Shown in pieces: positions 1-6,411 of a stretch of 6,749 nt of DNA. The stretch covers positions 1 to 6,749 of the forward strand of contig CAAGGO010000488.1 in assembly GCA_900769385.1 (NCBI GenBank), in the 5' to 3' direction. The stretch is from Rikenellaceae bacterium. Lineage in GTDB: Bacteria; Bacteroidota; Bacteroidia; Bacteroidales; UBA932. Made by a program: the position numbers and the translations under genes. Each line of letters begins with the position of its first letter. Position 1 is the stretch's first letter. Below the pieces are notes generated by a model. That model was given only the letters and a program-made list of their open reading frames with translations, did no database searches and was not told where the DNA came from.

Positions 1-71
1 TGTTTTTCCTTGTTTGTACAACCTGCAGCAAGCAAAACCAAAGCCGCCGCCATAACATTTTTTGTTTTCAT
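1..71 (-). CDS. Lipoprotein N-terminus, partial (runs off left edge)
   Basis: Only the first 23 codons are in the window. They read as a bacterial lipoprotein signal peptide: a basic start (MKTKN), a hydrophobic core (VMAAALVLLAA) and a cysteine at residue 18 in the context LLAAGC, where signal peptidase II would cleave and the Cys would be lipidated. The -3 residue is Ala rather than the more usual Leu, which the looser Bacteroidetes lipobox tolerates. The start is supported by a purine-rich AAGGAAAGG a few bases upstream, a good Shine-Dalgarno for this group. The ATG lies 10 bases after the mutS2 stop on the same strand, so co-transcription is likely. The mature function cannot be told from this fragment; an envelope lipoprotein is the inference. 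Confidence 0.72.
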   Translation of the reverse strand, partial: MKTKNVMAAALVLLAAGCTNKEK

Positions 72-81
72 AACCTTTCCT

Positions 82-2589
82 TTAATCCATTTTAACTACA
101 GTAATGCCGGAACCGCCAAACTGGATATCTTCATCCTTGCAGCTTACAACTCCAGGAACTGTCTTAAGATATTTCCTTATCTCCTCTTTAAGGACACCGT
201 TTCCTTTACCGTGAAGAATCTTGACCTCCCCTATTCCTACCATAAGGGCATCGTCAATGAAACGGGTTACAATTTCAAGAGCTTCCATAAGGCGTTCACC
301 CCTGATGTCAATACTTGGCTTGAAATTCAGTTTTCTCTCTGTGATACCCTCAGACTGCTGGATACTTGCCTTTTTAGGCATACTCCTTACTGCACTTGAA
401 TATTCATTATTGGATATCTGTTCAACATTGCCCTTCTGCACCTTGCTTATGATACTTCCAACTGCAACATTTACCCAAGTACCACCTACCTGCATAATCT
501 CGCCTATAAGATCTCCCCCTTTAATCTTCACTTTATCACCCACTTTTAGTTCCTTCTTCTCAGGCACTTTTACAACAGGTTGTGCCACCTCTGCCTGTAC
601 TGCACCGGCAGCTCCGCGCTGCTGCCTCTCCTCCTTCCGTTTCTTGCGTTCAAGAAGCTTCTGCATCTTGGCTTCTATCTTCCTGTCATTTTCTGTAAGG
701 TTATCTGAAGCAATTGCCTTATTGAAATCTTCAAGTTCCTTGCGGGCAGCCTTTGTACGCTCTTTCTCAGCCTGCGCCTCTTTGATAGCCTTGATTGTTG
801 CCTCAACCTTTTTGTTGGCCTGGTCTATAATCTCCTGAGCTTCCCTTTTTGCCTCTGCCAAAAGCTGTTTCTTTACAGCCTGTATATCGGCAAGCTCCTT
901 TTCATATTTTTCTGTTATGTTCTCAAGTGTACGGTCTGTGTTCTTGATTCTGGCCAATTTCTCATCCAAAGCCCTGCGGTTGCGGGAAATTTTCCTCAAC
1001 TGCTTCTCCATATCCACATAACCTGTACCTGCATTTGCCTCCGCTACCCTTATGATATGCTCCGGCAAGCCTATCTTTCTTGCCAGCTCAAATGCAAATG
1101 AATTGCCTGGCAAACCTACCTCCAGTTTATACAGGGGCTGAATTTTTGCAACATCAAACAACATTGCACCGTTAATGGCACCATTTACCTTTTCCGCATA
1201 GAACTTCAGGTTTGTATAGTGGGTTGTAATTATACCGAACACCCCTTTCAGTTCAATGTTCTCCAGAATGGCAAGGGCAATTGCTCCACCGGCAGTTGGT
1301 TCTGTACCGGTACCGAACTCATCTATAAGCACAAGTGAATTGTCTGTTGCCTTCTGAAGCAGTTCCTTCATATTGGTAAGATGGGAGCTGTACGTACTCA
1401 AATCATTCTCCAGTGACTGCTCGTCACCTATGTCTATGAAGATATCGTCAAATATCCTGAACTCACTCACTTCGCTTGCCGGTACCAGCAAACCCCACTG
1501 GAACATATACTGGAGCATTCCAACAGTCTTGAGACATACCGATTTTCCTCCGGCATTCGGTCCGGAAATCACAAGGATATGTTTGTCGGGAGTAAGGGTA
1601 AGGGTAAGTGGGACAATGGTTTTCTTCTCCTTTTTAAGTGCCGCCTCCAATATGGGGTGTCTTCCCTTTACAATTTTAAGGGTTTCATCTGTGGAGATGA
1701 TTGGTTTTCCTGCCTCCATCTGCATTGCTACAAGTGCCTTTGCTCGGATGAAATCTATCTCTCCAATGAATCTTGCTCCAGATATCAGATCCGGTAGGTA
1801 TGGACGCAAGAAATCCGAGAACTCCCTAAGGATACGGAGAATTTCCCTCTGCTGGGCAAAAATCAGCTCCTTTACCTGGTTGTTCAGTTCAACTACCTCA
1901 ATAGGCTCTATAAATACCGTTTTTCCGGTTGCGGACTCATCATATACAAATCCCGGGAGCTTGCGTTTGTTTGAAGCGCTCACCGGTATAAGGAGACGCC
2001 CGTCCCTGGCAGAAACGCTTGCATCCTCTTCTGCAAGCCCTTCTTCCTGCGCCTTCCTGAGTATCTGCTGTATTTTTCTGGAAATTGAATTCTCCTTTTC
2101 CCTAAGTGACTTCCTTATGTTGAACAGCTCCGGGGTTGCATTGTCCCTCACCTCTCCAAAACGGTCAACTATTGATTCAATGCGTCTTGAAACCTCGGGA
2201 AAGGACATTATAGGGGATGCCATCTCCTTCAATGATGTGTATGACCCTTCCTTGCAGGATTTGAAGAAATTCAGAACCCCCTTAAGATTCTCTACAAATG
2301 TGTAGAGCTTATTCATATTCTCCAGTGTGATGGATGAATATTCTACCTCAAGCGGTTTAAGGAAATCTATGCTGTCTATGAAGCCGTTCTGTGGAAAACT
2401 GCTCTCAAACATACAGATAAGGCGCATCTCATCTGTGAGCTGCAGTCTCTTCTCTATTGTTTTGGGATTATGGGAAACCTTCTCCGCCTCCACTCTCCCC
2501 TTGGCATAGTTGGTGGAACAACGGAGCTTGAGCTGCTCCCTTATCTTCTCAAATCCCAGTTTCTGTTCTATTTTAGCGGAGTTCTCCAT
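82..2589 (-). CDS. mutS2: Endonuclease MutS2 (MutS-family ATPase with Smr domain)
   Basis: The 835-residue protein has the MutS2 layout and lacks the N-terminal mismatch-recognition domain of MutS1. A helical core/lever region covers roughly residues 1-330. The ABC-type ATPase follows: Walker A GPNAGGKS at 343-350, the STYSSHL signature near 398-404, Walker B LVLIDEFG at 419-426, and the switch histidine in TTHYTNL near 457. A charged coiled-coil stretch spans about 525-660. The C-terminal Smr nuclease domain starts near 758, with DIRGERL at 761-767 and HGKGNG at 793-798. Known family members restrain homologous recombination, and in Bacillus also act on collided ribosomes; which applies here is unknown. 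I chose the ATG at 2587-2589 (MENSAKIEQ). An in-frame ATG 41 codons upstream exists, but that extension reads through a ComF remnant in the wrong frame and has no MutS2 character. Length is near or slightly above the family norm. Confidence 0.95.
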   Translation of the reverse strand: MENSAKIEQKLGFEKIREQLKLRCSTNYAKGRVEAEKVSHNPKTIEKRLQLTDEMRLICMFESSFPQNGFIDSIDFLKPLEVEYSSITLENMNKLYTFVENLKGVLNFFKSCKEGSYTSLKEMASPIMSFPEVSRRIESIVDRFGEVRDNATPELFNIRKSLREKENSISRKIQQILRKAQEEGLAEEDASVSARDGRLLIPVSASNKRKLPGFVYDESATGKTVFIEPIEVVELNNQVKELIFAQQREILRILREFSDFLRPYLPDLISGARFIGEIDFIRAKALVAMQMEAGKPIISTDETLKIVKGRHPILEAALKKEKKTIVPLTLTLTPDKHILVISGPNAGGKSVCLKTVGMLQYMFQWGLLVPASEVSEFRIFDDIFIDIGDEQSLENDLSTYSSHLTNMKELLQKATDNSLVLIDEFGTGTEPTAGGAIALAILENIELKGVFGIITTHYTNLKFYAEKVNGAINGAMLFDVAKIQPLYKLEVGLPGNSFAFELARKIGLPEHIIRVAEANAGTGYVDMEKQLRKISRNRRALDEKLARIKNTDRTLENITEKYEKELADIQAVKKQLLAEAKREAQEIIDQANKKVEATIKAIKEAQAEKERTKAARKELEDFNKAIASDNLTENDRKIEAKMQKLLERKKRKEERQQRGAAGAVQAEVAQPVVKVPEKKELKVGDKVKIKGGDLIGEIMQVGGTWVNVAVGSIISKVQKGNVEQISNNEYSSAVRSMPKKASIQQSEGITERKLNFKPSIDIRGERLMEALEIVTRFIDDALMVGIGEVKILHGKGNGVLKEEIRKYLKTVPGVVSCKDEDIQFGGSGITVVKMD

Positions 2590-2610
2590 TTTAAATAACT
2601 TTTCGGCATG

Positions 2611-2618
2611 CAAATATA
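2611..2618 (-). promoter_or_regulatory. Candidate -7 promoter box for mutS2
   Basis: The minus strand reads TATATTTG, an exact match to the Bacteroidetes -7 consensus TAnnTTTG, about 20 bases before the mutS2 ATG. No convincing -33 TTG is found at the usual distance; that position falls inside the comF remnant. The same octamer serves the antitoxin promoter at 4303-4310. It may let mutS2 be transcribed independently of comF. Confidence 0.4.
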
Positions 2619-2626
2619 CTAAATTT

Positions 2627-2725
2627 TTACTCCACATACGCCAGCGTAGCAATACTAACCCTGCACCCCAGTTGCTCCACAAGAATTGCCGCACAGGCAT
2701 CCAGGGTTGCACCGGTAGTAAGAAC
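2627..2725 (-). pseudogene. comF 3'-end remnant (last 32 codons plus stop)
   Basis: Read in frame on the minus strand, this stretch encodes VLTTGATLDACAAIL and onward to LAYVE plus a TAA stop, which matches residues 215-246 of the ComF protein encoded at 4372-5112. One substitution is present (Asp for Glu223), plus one synonymous change and a different final Glu codon/stop (GAG TAA against GAA TAG). The codon just upstream of the remnant is TAA and no start is available, so it is not a functional gene. It ends 37 bases before the mutS2 start, a spacing that suggests comF once directly preceded mutS2. Confidence 0.9.
2631..2725 (-). repeat. 95-bp direct repeat, left copy
   Basis: This copy is identical to 4376-4470 except at 2699 (a against c at 4444) and 2717 (a against g at 4462), i.e. 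93 of 95 positions. Identity stops abruptly at both borders. The two copies are in the same orientation with an offset of 1745 bases and enclose the toxin-antitoxin pair and the unknown gene. Confidence 0.97.
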
Positions 2726-2792
2726 TTAACATTAGAGTGATATAAGTATATAAATCAAACAAACAGCCCTATCTGCATATGTTAATAATTGC

Positions 2793-2800
2793 TATCTTTG
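2793..2800 (+). promoter_or_regulatory. Candidate -7 promoter box for the 216-aa gene
   Basis: TATCTTTG matches the Bacteroidetes TAnnTTTG -7 consensus exactly and ends 21 bases before the ATG at 2822. No clear -33 TTG is present; TCTG at 2772-2775 is a weak alternative at a spacing of 17. The rest of 2726-2821 is AT-rich with no further structure that I can support. Confidence 0.45.
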
Positions 2801-2821
2801 AAAATAATGCACTATTGAGTT

Positions 2822-3472
2822 ATGAAAAGGTTGGAACTTCCGTTATATAGGGAACTTGAAAAGAAAGAAAAGACAATTTTGAAGAGTGTAGCCCGGCAGT
2901 ATGGCTGGAGGCTGAGCAGTTATATTGGATGGAAAATTGAATCCGGATACTTTATTTGTCTGGATATTGACATACTCGGTTATGTTCTGAGCGAAATAAG
3001 TCTTAGTATCAAACCTCTCTTTATTGATGACTTATGGTGGGATGTTTTTGATATGCCAAGCAATAAAAACGAACGAAAAAGTCTGCGTGGGTTGGGGGCT
3101 TTCGCAGTTAGCGCTCCGTTGATTGCAAAATATAGTGTTCTTGACAGGAATCATGCTCTTGACTATTCACCGGAGGAGATTGAGAGTACCCTTAACGACG
3201 TGTTTCAGAGAATAGATAAAGATATACAGACTTTTCTTGCAAAACATCCCAATCCCGATAATTTCTGTCCGGAAAATGGCGGGGAATATGGCTGGATATG
3301 TCCCATATATACATTGACTATGGAACTGCATGCCGGCAAGTACACCCAGGTTGAAGAAAGAATCAAGGATTATAGGAGTAGAGGGGTGTCAAGCGGTTTT
3401 TGCAAATCCAGTTCCACAAAGGGGGAAAAGGAGGCTTATGACTATTTTTTGGATTGGTGCCATAATCATTAA
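2822..3472 (+). CDS. Hypothetical protein, 216 aa, unrecognised
   Basis: I do not recognise this protein. It looks soluble: no signal peptide and no transmembrane segment. Its N-terminus is basic and helical (residues 1-27), followed by an aromatic-rich alpha/beta region with GWKIESGYFICLDIDI (36-51), KPLFIDDLWWDVFDM (64-78) and RGLGAFAVSAPLI (89-101). A likely amphipathic helix follows at about 117-145, and the C-terminus contains Gly, Cys and Trp (NGGEYGWICPIY, then DWCHNH at the end). The compact fold with conserved-looking Trp-Trp-Asp motifs resembles small cytoplasmic accessory or immunity-type proteins, but that is an impression only. It is the only complete plus-strand gene in the window and lies inside the block bracketed by the comF direct repeats, convergent with the PIN toxin, so it is probably cargo of the same insertion. 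Open frame, codon use and an upstream -7 box support it as a real gene. Confidence 0.75.
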   Translation: MKRLELPLYRELEKKEKTILKSVARQYGWRLSSYIGWKIESGYFICLDIDILGYVLSEISLSIKPLFIDDLWWDVFDMPSNKNERKSLRGLGAFAVSAPLIAKYSVLDRNHALDYSPEEIESTLNDVFQRIDKDIQTFLAKHPNPDNFCPENGGEYGWICPIYTLTMELHAGKYTQVEERIKDYRSRGVSSGFCKSSSTKGEKEAYDYFLDWCHNH

Positions 3473-3508
3473 ACCTCATTGAATATTATTGAAGTTGATA
3501 GACAAATT

Positions 3509-3524
3509 AAGTAGCGCCCTACTT
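3509..3524 (-). terminator. Short hairpin at toxin stop, possible weak terminator
   Basis: AAGTAG, a four-base loop and CTACTT form a perfect 6-bp inverted repeat. It overlaps the toxin TAG stop (3519-3521) and lies between the convergent toxin and 216-aa genes. On the minus strand it is followed by AATTTG, not a solid U-run, so termination would be weak. Confidence 0.25.
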
Positions 3525-3980
3525 CTTGCCATAGCTGGCAGAAGGCTCTGAAAGCAAGCCGTGCTTAGGCGAATTCATCTCTTGAATAATCTGAAGCATC
3601 TCTGCAGGAGTAACCACAAACGGCTTTTTGGGAAAATGCTTTATATTACCGGTTACAAGGAATGAATCTTCATTAGCAAGAGCAACCTCATAGAAAACAA
3701 TATCCTTTGGATCGGGGAGTTGCTCTTCAGCCTCTTTTCTTGATGAGTTGATACCAAATTTCTTGACAACTTCCAAAGTCTCATCTATAAGCGATTCTGG
3801 TAAATTAAATTTCGGTCTGGTTAAAACAGAGTAATACTCCGCCAAAATATCATCATTATAAATTGGTGTAATGTCTCCCAGAATCAAGTGCTGCATCAAT
3901 TGCACAGTGCTTGTATTCTTAAAACGGGACAGTAGCGCTGATACAATCACATTGGTGTCAATAACTGCATAGATTTTCAT
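3519..3980 (-). CDS. PIN-domain toxin of a type II toxin-antitoxin pair
   Basis: This 153-residue protein fits the PIN-family putative toxin component group (COG1569-like). PIN domains are Mg-dependent ribonucleases built around a cluster of acidic residues. Visible here are Asp8 in the opening strand (AVIDTNVIVSALL), Glu48 in ILAEYYSVL, Asp93 (with Asp90) in LPDPKDIVFYEVAL, and the late TGN motif at 110-112 followed by KHF, typical of this subgroup. All key positions are present, so it looks intact. A short Ser/Lys-rich tail follows the domain after about residue 135. The ATG is one base after the antitoxin TAA, with GGGGAGAG just upstream as ribosome-binding sequence inside the antitoxin end, so translation is probably coupled. 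Likely target is RNA in the cytoplasm; the specific substrate is not readable from sequence. Confidence 0.88.
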   Translation of the reverse strand: MKIYAVIDTNVIVSALLSRFKNTSTVQLMQHLILGDITPIYNDDILAEYYSVLTRPKFNLPESLIDETLEVVKKFGINSSRKEAEEQLPDPKDIVFYEVALANEDSFLVTGNIKHFPKKPFVVTPAEMLQIIQEMNSPKHGLLSEPSASYGKK

Positions 3981-3981
3981 A

Positions 3982-4275
3982 TTACTCTCCCCTTCTCGCC
4001 AATCTTATCTCCTCATTAATCTCTTCAAGACTCATTCCCGCAACGCCATTTTCTTGTGCAATTGCTCTAAGTTTGTGAAATGCGGCAAGTCCTTTTGCCC
4101 GGATTTCCTCTTCTGATTCTGTGCGCAACTCAAACGGAATACGCTGCTCCCGCACTGCGGCCTTCATAAAAATTGTCACAGCTGCTGAATTGCTCAAGCC
4201 AATTTCATTACATAGTTCATCAAAGCTCTTCTTTAGCTTTTCATCTACCCTAATTGATATAGTTGATTGTCCCAT
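3982..4275 (-). CDS. RelB/DinJ-family antitoxin
   Basis: This 97-residue protein begins with a ribbon-helix-helix DNA-binding fold: the strand STISIRVDE (4-12), helix 1 over about 13-25, then GLSNSAAVTIFMKAAVREQRIPFEL (26-50), the RelB/DinJ hallmark ending in RIPFEL. The charged C-terminus (MSLEEINEEIRLARRGE, 81-97) is the usual toxin-wrapping segment. It should neutralise the PIN toxin encoded one base downstream and, as such antitoxins do, bind its own promoter as autorepressor. RelB/DinJ proteins are classically paired with RelE/YafQ-type toxins, so the PIN partner is a mixed pairing. The start follows a well-formed Bacteroidetes promoter, and the frame leaves no better upstream ATG. Confidence 0.88.
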   Translation of the reverse strand: MGQSTISIRVDEKLKKSFDELCNEIGLSNSAAVTIFMKAAVREQRIPFELRTESEEEIRAKGLAAFHKLRAIAQENGVAGMSLEEINEEIRLARRGE

Positions 4276-4302
4276 AATTATTTAATTATTATAGTTGTAT
4301 TG

Positions 4303-4333
4303 CAAATATATTACAATGTATAAACAAATGCAA
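4303..4333 (-). promoter_or_regulatory. Promoter of the toxin-antitoxin pair
   Basis: On the minus strand a -33 TTG (4331-4333) is followed after 20 bases by TATATTTG (4303-4310), matching the Bacteroidetes promoter pattern in both boxes and spacing. It ends 27 bases before the antitoxin ATG. The surrounding 4276-4371 stretch is AT-rich; an autoregulatory operator would be expected here but I cannot define one. Confidence 0.6.
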
Positions 4334-4371
4334 TATGTATATGTTAAAAATAGGGTTGTTAAACAGAAATT

Positions 4372-5112
4372 CTATTCCACATACGCCAGCGTAGCAATAC
4401 TAACCCTGCACCCCAGTTGCTCCACAAGAATTGCCGCACAGGCCTCCAGGGTTGCACCGGTGGTAAGAACATCGTCGCAAATCAAGACGTGGCTTCCCTC
4501 TGGTGGACAGACTTTGCAGGCAGGATTGGGTTCAAATGCACCCTTTACATTCTCCCATCTGCTGATCCTGTCCTTGGCAGTTTGGGTTGCGGTAAATGCT
4601 TTTCTGCGGAGAAGATCAGGGATTACCTGAGGAGGGCAGGAAGTTCTGTCGGGAAGAAAATTTTCAATGCCTTGCTGTATTCCTTTGGCTATTATTTCTG
4701 CCTGGTTGTACCCTCTTTGCAGTTTTTTGCGCCAGTGGAGGGGAACAGGGACTATATAATCTATGGGGGAGACACCCGGGTACTGGAGTATCCTCTCTCC
4801 AAGCATCTGACCAAGATGGAGCCCAAGAGGGATATTTCCGTTGTATTTTATCTGGTGTACCGCTTTCCTGTAGTTGTCTGTATAATAGAAGAGTGAGTGC
4901 ACCCTTTCAACTGGGCAACGGCCCCAGAAAACCCTCTCTGCAGGAGTCTCCTCCATATTCCAGAAATATGTAAGAGGGAGGTCTGCAAAGCACTCCAAAC
5001 AAAAATGCTGTTCGTGGCAGTTCAAAGGAACACCACAAACAGCACATATTCTTGGGAAACATAAATCAAACAGCAATCTCCCGCACTTTTCCAACCCCTC
5101 TAGCAGATTCAT
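4372..5112 (-). CDS. comF: ComF family protein (phosphoribosyltransferase fold)
   Basis: The 246-residue protein has the full ComF architecture. An N-terminal zinc-finger-like region carries Cys23-x2-Cys26 and Cys38-x2-Cys41 (plus Cys18). A central segment has QIKYNG (87-92) and VPVPLHWRKKLQRGYNQAE (121-139). The C-terminal PRTase loop is ICDDVLTTGAT at 211-221. ComF proteins are cytoplasmic; they are needed for DNA uptake in naturally competent bacteria, and in others their role (DNA metabolism or nucleotide handling) is unsettled. The ATG lies 12 bases after the metK stop with GGAAA just before it, so the two are likely co-transcribed. Codons 215-246 are part of the 95-bp direct repeat that recurs before mutS2. 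A second ComF-like gene starts at 6645. The protein appears intact, with the normal end LAYVE. Confidence 0.92.
   Translation of the reverse strand: MNLLEGLEKCGRLLFDLCFPRICAVCGVPLNCHEQHFCLECFADLPLTYFWNMEETPAERVFWGRCPVERVHSLFYYTDNYRKAVHQIKYNGNIPLGLHLGQMLGERILQYPGVSPIDYIVPVPLHWRKKLQRGYNQAEIIAKGIQQGIENFLPDRTSCPPQVIPDLLRRKAFTATQTAKDRISRWENVKGAFEPNPACKVCPPEGSHVLICDDVLTTGATLEACAAILVEQLGCRVSIATLAYVE
4376..4470 (-). repeat. 95-bp direct repeat, right copy (comF 3' end)
   Basis: This copy covers codons 215 to 246 of intact comF, beginning exactly after the Asp-Asp of the PRPP-binding loop and ending within the last Glu codon. It is 93/95 identical to 2631-2725. Its position at the extreme 3' end of a gene, with the reading frame preserved, is what integration at a gene 3' end would leave. 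Confidence 0.97.
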
Positions 5113-5124
5113 TTTCCGTATTTC

Positions 5125-6381
5125 CTACAGGCCGAAAACCTCCTTTACTTTGTCTACTGAATCAAGTTTCTCCCAGCCGAAGAACTGAACCTCTTTCTTA
5201 ACCCACTGGCCGTTCTCCCTAACATCAACCTCCTTGGTGTAAGGTGCTCTACCAAAGTGTCCGTAAGCTGCAGTCTCCTCAAAAATAGGGTTCTTAAGGG
5301 CAAACTTCTCAATGATTTTTGCAGGTCTCAAATCAAACATCTCACCAATCTTGCGTGCAATCTCACCGTCAGTTACACCGTTCAAAAGGCAAGTGCCACG
5401 GGTATTTACAAAAATACTTACTGGTTTTGCAACACCAATTGCGTATGCAAGCTGAACAAGAATCTCTTTAGCCACACCTGCAGCCACAAGGTTCTTTGCA
5501 ATGTAACGTGCAGCGTATGCAGCTGAACGGTCTACCTTGCTTGAGTCTTTACCTGAGAATGCTCCACCACCGTGAGCGCCTCTTCCACCGTAAGTATCTA
5601 CAATAATCTTACGTCCTGTAAGACCTGTATCTCCGTGAGGACCTCCAATCACAAACTTGCCTGTTGGGTTAACGTGAAGGATATAATCTCCTTTGAACAA
5701 AGCAGCAGTCTCTGCAGGAAGTTTCTCCACCATTCTTGGAATAAGGATATTCTTAACATCACTCTTGATGCGCTGCTGCATTGCAATATCTGTATCAAAC
5801 TCATCGTGCTGTGTAGAAAGCACAATAGTATGGATTCTTATAGGCTCGTCGTTATCGTTGTACTCAATTGTAAACTGAGATTTTGCATCAGGTCTCAAAT
5901 AAGGCATCAAAGAGGTGTTCTTTCTGATGTCTGCAAGCTCAGTAAGTGCAAGGTGTGAAAGATAAATTGCAAGTGGCATATACTCTGCAGTATCTGTACA
6001 GGCATAACCGAACATCATACCCTGGTCACCGGCACCCTGCTCATCTTTCTCCTCAACTACAACACCGCGGTTGATATCCGGAGACTGCTCGTGAAGTGCA
6101 GAAAGGATACCGCAAGAATTGCCGTCAAACATATACTCAGCCTTGGTATAACCAATCTTGTTGATTACCCTGCGGGCAACCTGCTGAATGTCAACGTAAG
6201 CATCCTCACTTCTAACCTCACCACCTACAACAACAAGACCGGTACTCACAAAAGTTTCGCAAGCAACTTTACTCTCGCTGTCCTGGCGAAGGAACTCATC
6301 AAGGATTGCATCTGAAATCTGGTCTGCCACTTTATCGGGATGACCCTCTGAAACAGACTCTGAAGTAAACAAATAAGACAT
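5125..6381 (-). CDS. metK: S-adenosylmethionine synthetase (methionine adenosyltransferase)
   Basis: MetK makes S-adenosylmethionine from methionine and ATP in the cytoplasm, releasing phosphate and diphosphate. The 418-residue protein is full length. It opens with [20 protein letters not shown] (5-24), where His14, Asp16 and Lys17 belong to the ATP/Mg site. It carries signature 1, [12 protein letters not shown] (116-127), and signature 2, GGGAFSGKD (271-279), followed by [18 protein letters not shown]. The phosphate-binding region [23 protein letters not shown] is at about 236-257. No key residue is missing. There is no Shine-Dalgarno before the ATG, only an AT-rich leader, as is common in Bacteroidetes. 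Regulation is probably by feedback through the SAM-II-type aptamer in its leader. It heads the metK-comF transcript. Confidence 0.98.
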   Translation of the reverse strand: MSYLFTSESVSEGHPDKVADQISDAILDEFLRQDSESKVACETFVSTGLVVVGGEVRSEDAYVDIQQVARRVINKIGYTKAEYMFDGNSCGILSALHEQSPDINRGVVVEEKDEQGAGDQGMMFGYACTDTAEYMPLAIYLSHLALTELADIRKNTSLMPYLRPDAKSQFTIEYNDNDEPIRIHTIVLSTQHDEFDTDIAMQQRIKSDVKNILIPRMVEKLPAETAALFKGDYILHVNPTGKFVIGGPHGDTGLTGRKIIVDTYGGRGAHGGGAFSGKDSSKVDRSAAYAARYIAKNLVAAGVAKEILVQLAYAIGVAKPVSIFVNTRGTCLLNGVTDGEIARKIGEMFDLRPAKIIEKFALKNPIFEETAAYGHFGRAPYTKEVDVRENGQWVKKEVQFFGWEKLDSVDKVKEVFGL

Positions 6382-6411
6382 AACTCAAAAACTAAATTAA
6401 ATTAATACTCC

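Noticed and set aside
1373..2305. Long open frame on the plus strand opposite mutS2
   Set aside because: It mirrors the mutS2 coding sequence, has low-complexity Ser/Phe-rich composition and shows no recognisable domain.
2590..2712. N-terminal extension of mutS2 starting MQPWMPVRQF
   Set aside because: It is the comF 3' remnant read in a shifted frame plus the intergenic stretch; the protein has no MutS2 similarity before MENSAKIEQ.
2724..4364. Integron-like core heptamers (GTTAAAC at 4358-4364, ACTTAAC at 2724-2730) near the block borders
   Set aside because: Such degenerate heptamers are expected a few times by chance in this length, there is no attC-like folded site, and the flanking repeat is comF coding sequence.
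2631..4470. Composite transposon or insertion sequence
   Set aside because: The flanking repeats are comF coding sequence without terminal inverted repeats, and no transposase or integrase is encoded in the block.
4417..4973. Overlapping plus-strand open frames opposite comF
   Set aside because: They are antisense to intact comF; part reads the repeat in reverse, giving a false similarity to the plus strand opposite the mutS2 upstream region.
5257..6315. Several plus-strand open frames opposite metK
   Set aside because: They are antisense shadows of a full-length, highly conserved metK.
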